From positions 1-64,000 of the forward strand of contig DATGIL010000069.1 in assembly GCA_035295745.1 (NCBI GenBank): 64,000 nt of DNA, written 5' to 3'. Origin of the DNA: JAIQFL01 sp035295745 (GTDB taxonomy: Bacteria; Acidobacteriota; Terriglobia; Bryobacterales; Bryobacteraceae). Each line of letters opens with the position of its first letter. Position 1 is the first letter of the stretch. The notes below the pieces were generated by a model. The model was not told where the DNA came from and did no database searches. It saw nothing but the letters and a program-made list of their open reading frames with translations. This document shows, in pieces, positions 63,468 to 64,000 of the stretch. A program made the translations under genes and the position numbers.

Positions 63468-64000
63468 CGCGCGGCTCCCGAAGTGAGACTGTCGCTGTTC
63501 TGCCCGGCTAACGTGCGCATCGCCGCGAAATAGCCCTCCATGGCGCCGACATCGAGATACGATTCTCCTGCGCAAATGGCCTGGGCTTCCCCGCCTTGCG
63601 CGATCCATGCGTTCACCAGTGTGCCGATGTACTCATCGCGCCGGTCTTGCCAGAGGTGAAAGAGCGCCTGGAACACCGAGCCGGGCATCTTGAATGCGCC
63701 CCAAACCCAGTTGGTGGCAGGTGCGGAGTCCTTCACCTGGATTACACGCACGCGGCCATCCTGGTCCGCCACCACTGCGTCAAAGAGTTCCGGCCGCTCC
63801 ACGGGGAAAAGCAGAAAGGAGAGCACATCGTTGGGGAGAACCCGCAGCGCATCGGCAGGAAACCAGATCGTATCAGGCAGTCCCACGAGCACGGGTTCAC
63901 CCGGATCGATCACCGGCGACGCGCGGAAGATCGCGTCGCACAGTCCGAGCGGCTCCGGCTGCACGCAGTAGCAGATCGGGATGTCGTGCGCCGATCCGCC
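63464..64000 (-). CDS. Sugar nucleotidyltransferase (partial, cut by window edge)
   Basis: The C-terminal 178 residues only; the reading frame is open to the window edge at 64000. It has PVLVGLPDTIWFPADAL (the aspartate-containing metal site of NDP-sugar pyrophosphorylases), VKDSAPATNWVWGAFKMPG and YLDVGAMEGYF. It probably activates a sugar-1-phosphate with an NTP, first step of the cluster. The final codons overlap the methyltransferase start. Confidence 0.82.
   Translation of the reverse strand, partial: GGSAHDIPICYCVQPEPLGLCDAIFRASPVIDPGEPVLVGLPDTIWFPADALRVLPNDVLSFLLFPVERPELFDAVVADQDGRVRVIQVKDSAPATNWVWGAFKMPGSVFQALFHLWQDRRDEYIGTLVNAWIAQGGEAQAICAGESYLDVGAMEGYFAAMRTLAGQNSDSLTSGAAR

Overview
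The window looks like a chromosomal segment of an Acidobacteriota soil bacterium, most like the Solibacter/Bryobacter group. This is inferred, not proven, from the high GC content, a Tat-exported SMP-30 lactonase, a very long propeller sensor kinase, exported hydrolases with Arg-Gly-Gly linkers, and a giant secreted protein built of TIG, DUF2341, malectin, Ig-like and RHS modules. No rRNA gene and no CRISPR array were seen. One tRNA (Asn, GTT) lies at 12.0 kb with a good promoter.

Layout. 0-12 kb is ordinary metabolism. On the minus strand are an SMP-30 lactonase, an SDR, both subunits of a 2-oxoacid dehydrogenase E1, an exported esterase and a TesA-like lipoprotein. Divergent from TesA is a YbbA/YbbP-type ABC exporter, followed by an M28 peptidase. 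A dispersed repeat family made of perfect hairpins with four-base loops sits at the left edge and again near 2.6 kb. 12-22 kb is an accessory stretch: a 2,3-diketogulonate reductase, an ATP-dependent DNA ligase, an XRE regulator, a run of small exported proteins, a glutathionylspermidine-synthase-like ATP-grasp gene, a predicted HExxH protein and a frameshifted phage terminase.

22.5-25.3 kb is a tight three-gene operon: a protein with a degenerate JAMM-like domain, a small GTPase and a roadblock/LC7 protein. 25-36 kb carries small enzymes, a two-component system with a propeller kinase, a GH49-like beta-helix protein and an exported amidohydrolase.

36-61 kb is the most remarkable part. An open reading frame of about 6,170 codons encodes one secreted protein. 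It begins with a signal peptide, followed by a chitobiase-type Ig domain, seven TIG repeats of almost exactly 93 residues and an internally duplicated block (DUF2341, LamG, Ig-like, LVIVD-type propeller). RHS/YD repeats and an RHS core follow, and the protein ends in a C-terminal domain with HAE and CxxC motifs, as expected for a deaminase toxin. The next gene overlaps its stop codon and has a SUKH/SMI1-like C-terminal half, so it is the likely immunity gene. A double DsbA-like thioredoxin protein follows. Then come an orphan RHS tip, a glycine-zipper peptide, a membrane zinc-ribbon protein (possible second immunity protein) and a graveyard of decayed pieces of the same modules (propeller, RHS, Ig, DsbA, DUF2341), suggesting repeated toxin-tip replacement by recombination.

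61.3-64 kb (minus strand) is the end of a polysaccharide-type cluster: a nucleotidyltransferase cut by the window edge, a CmoB-like methyltransferase, a glycosidase whose half-barrels appear in permuted order, and a YbhB/Raf-kinase-inhibitor-like gene broken by one in-frame stop codon.
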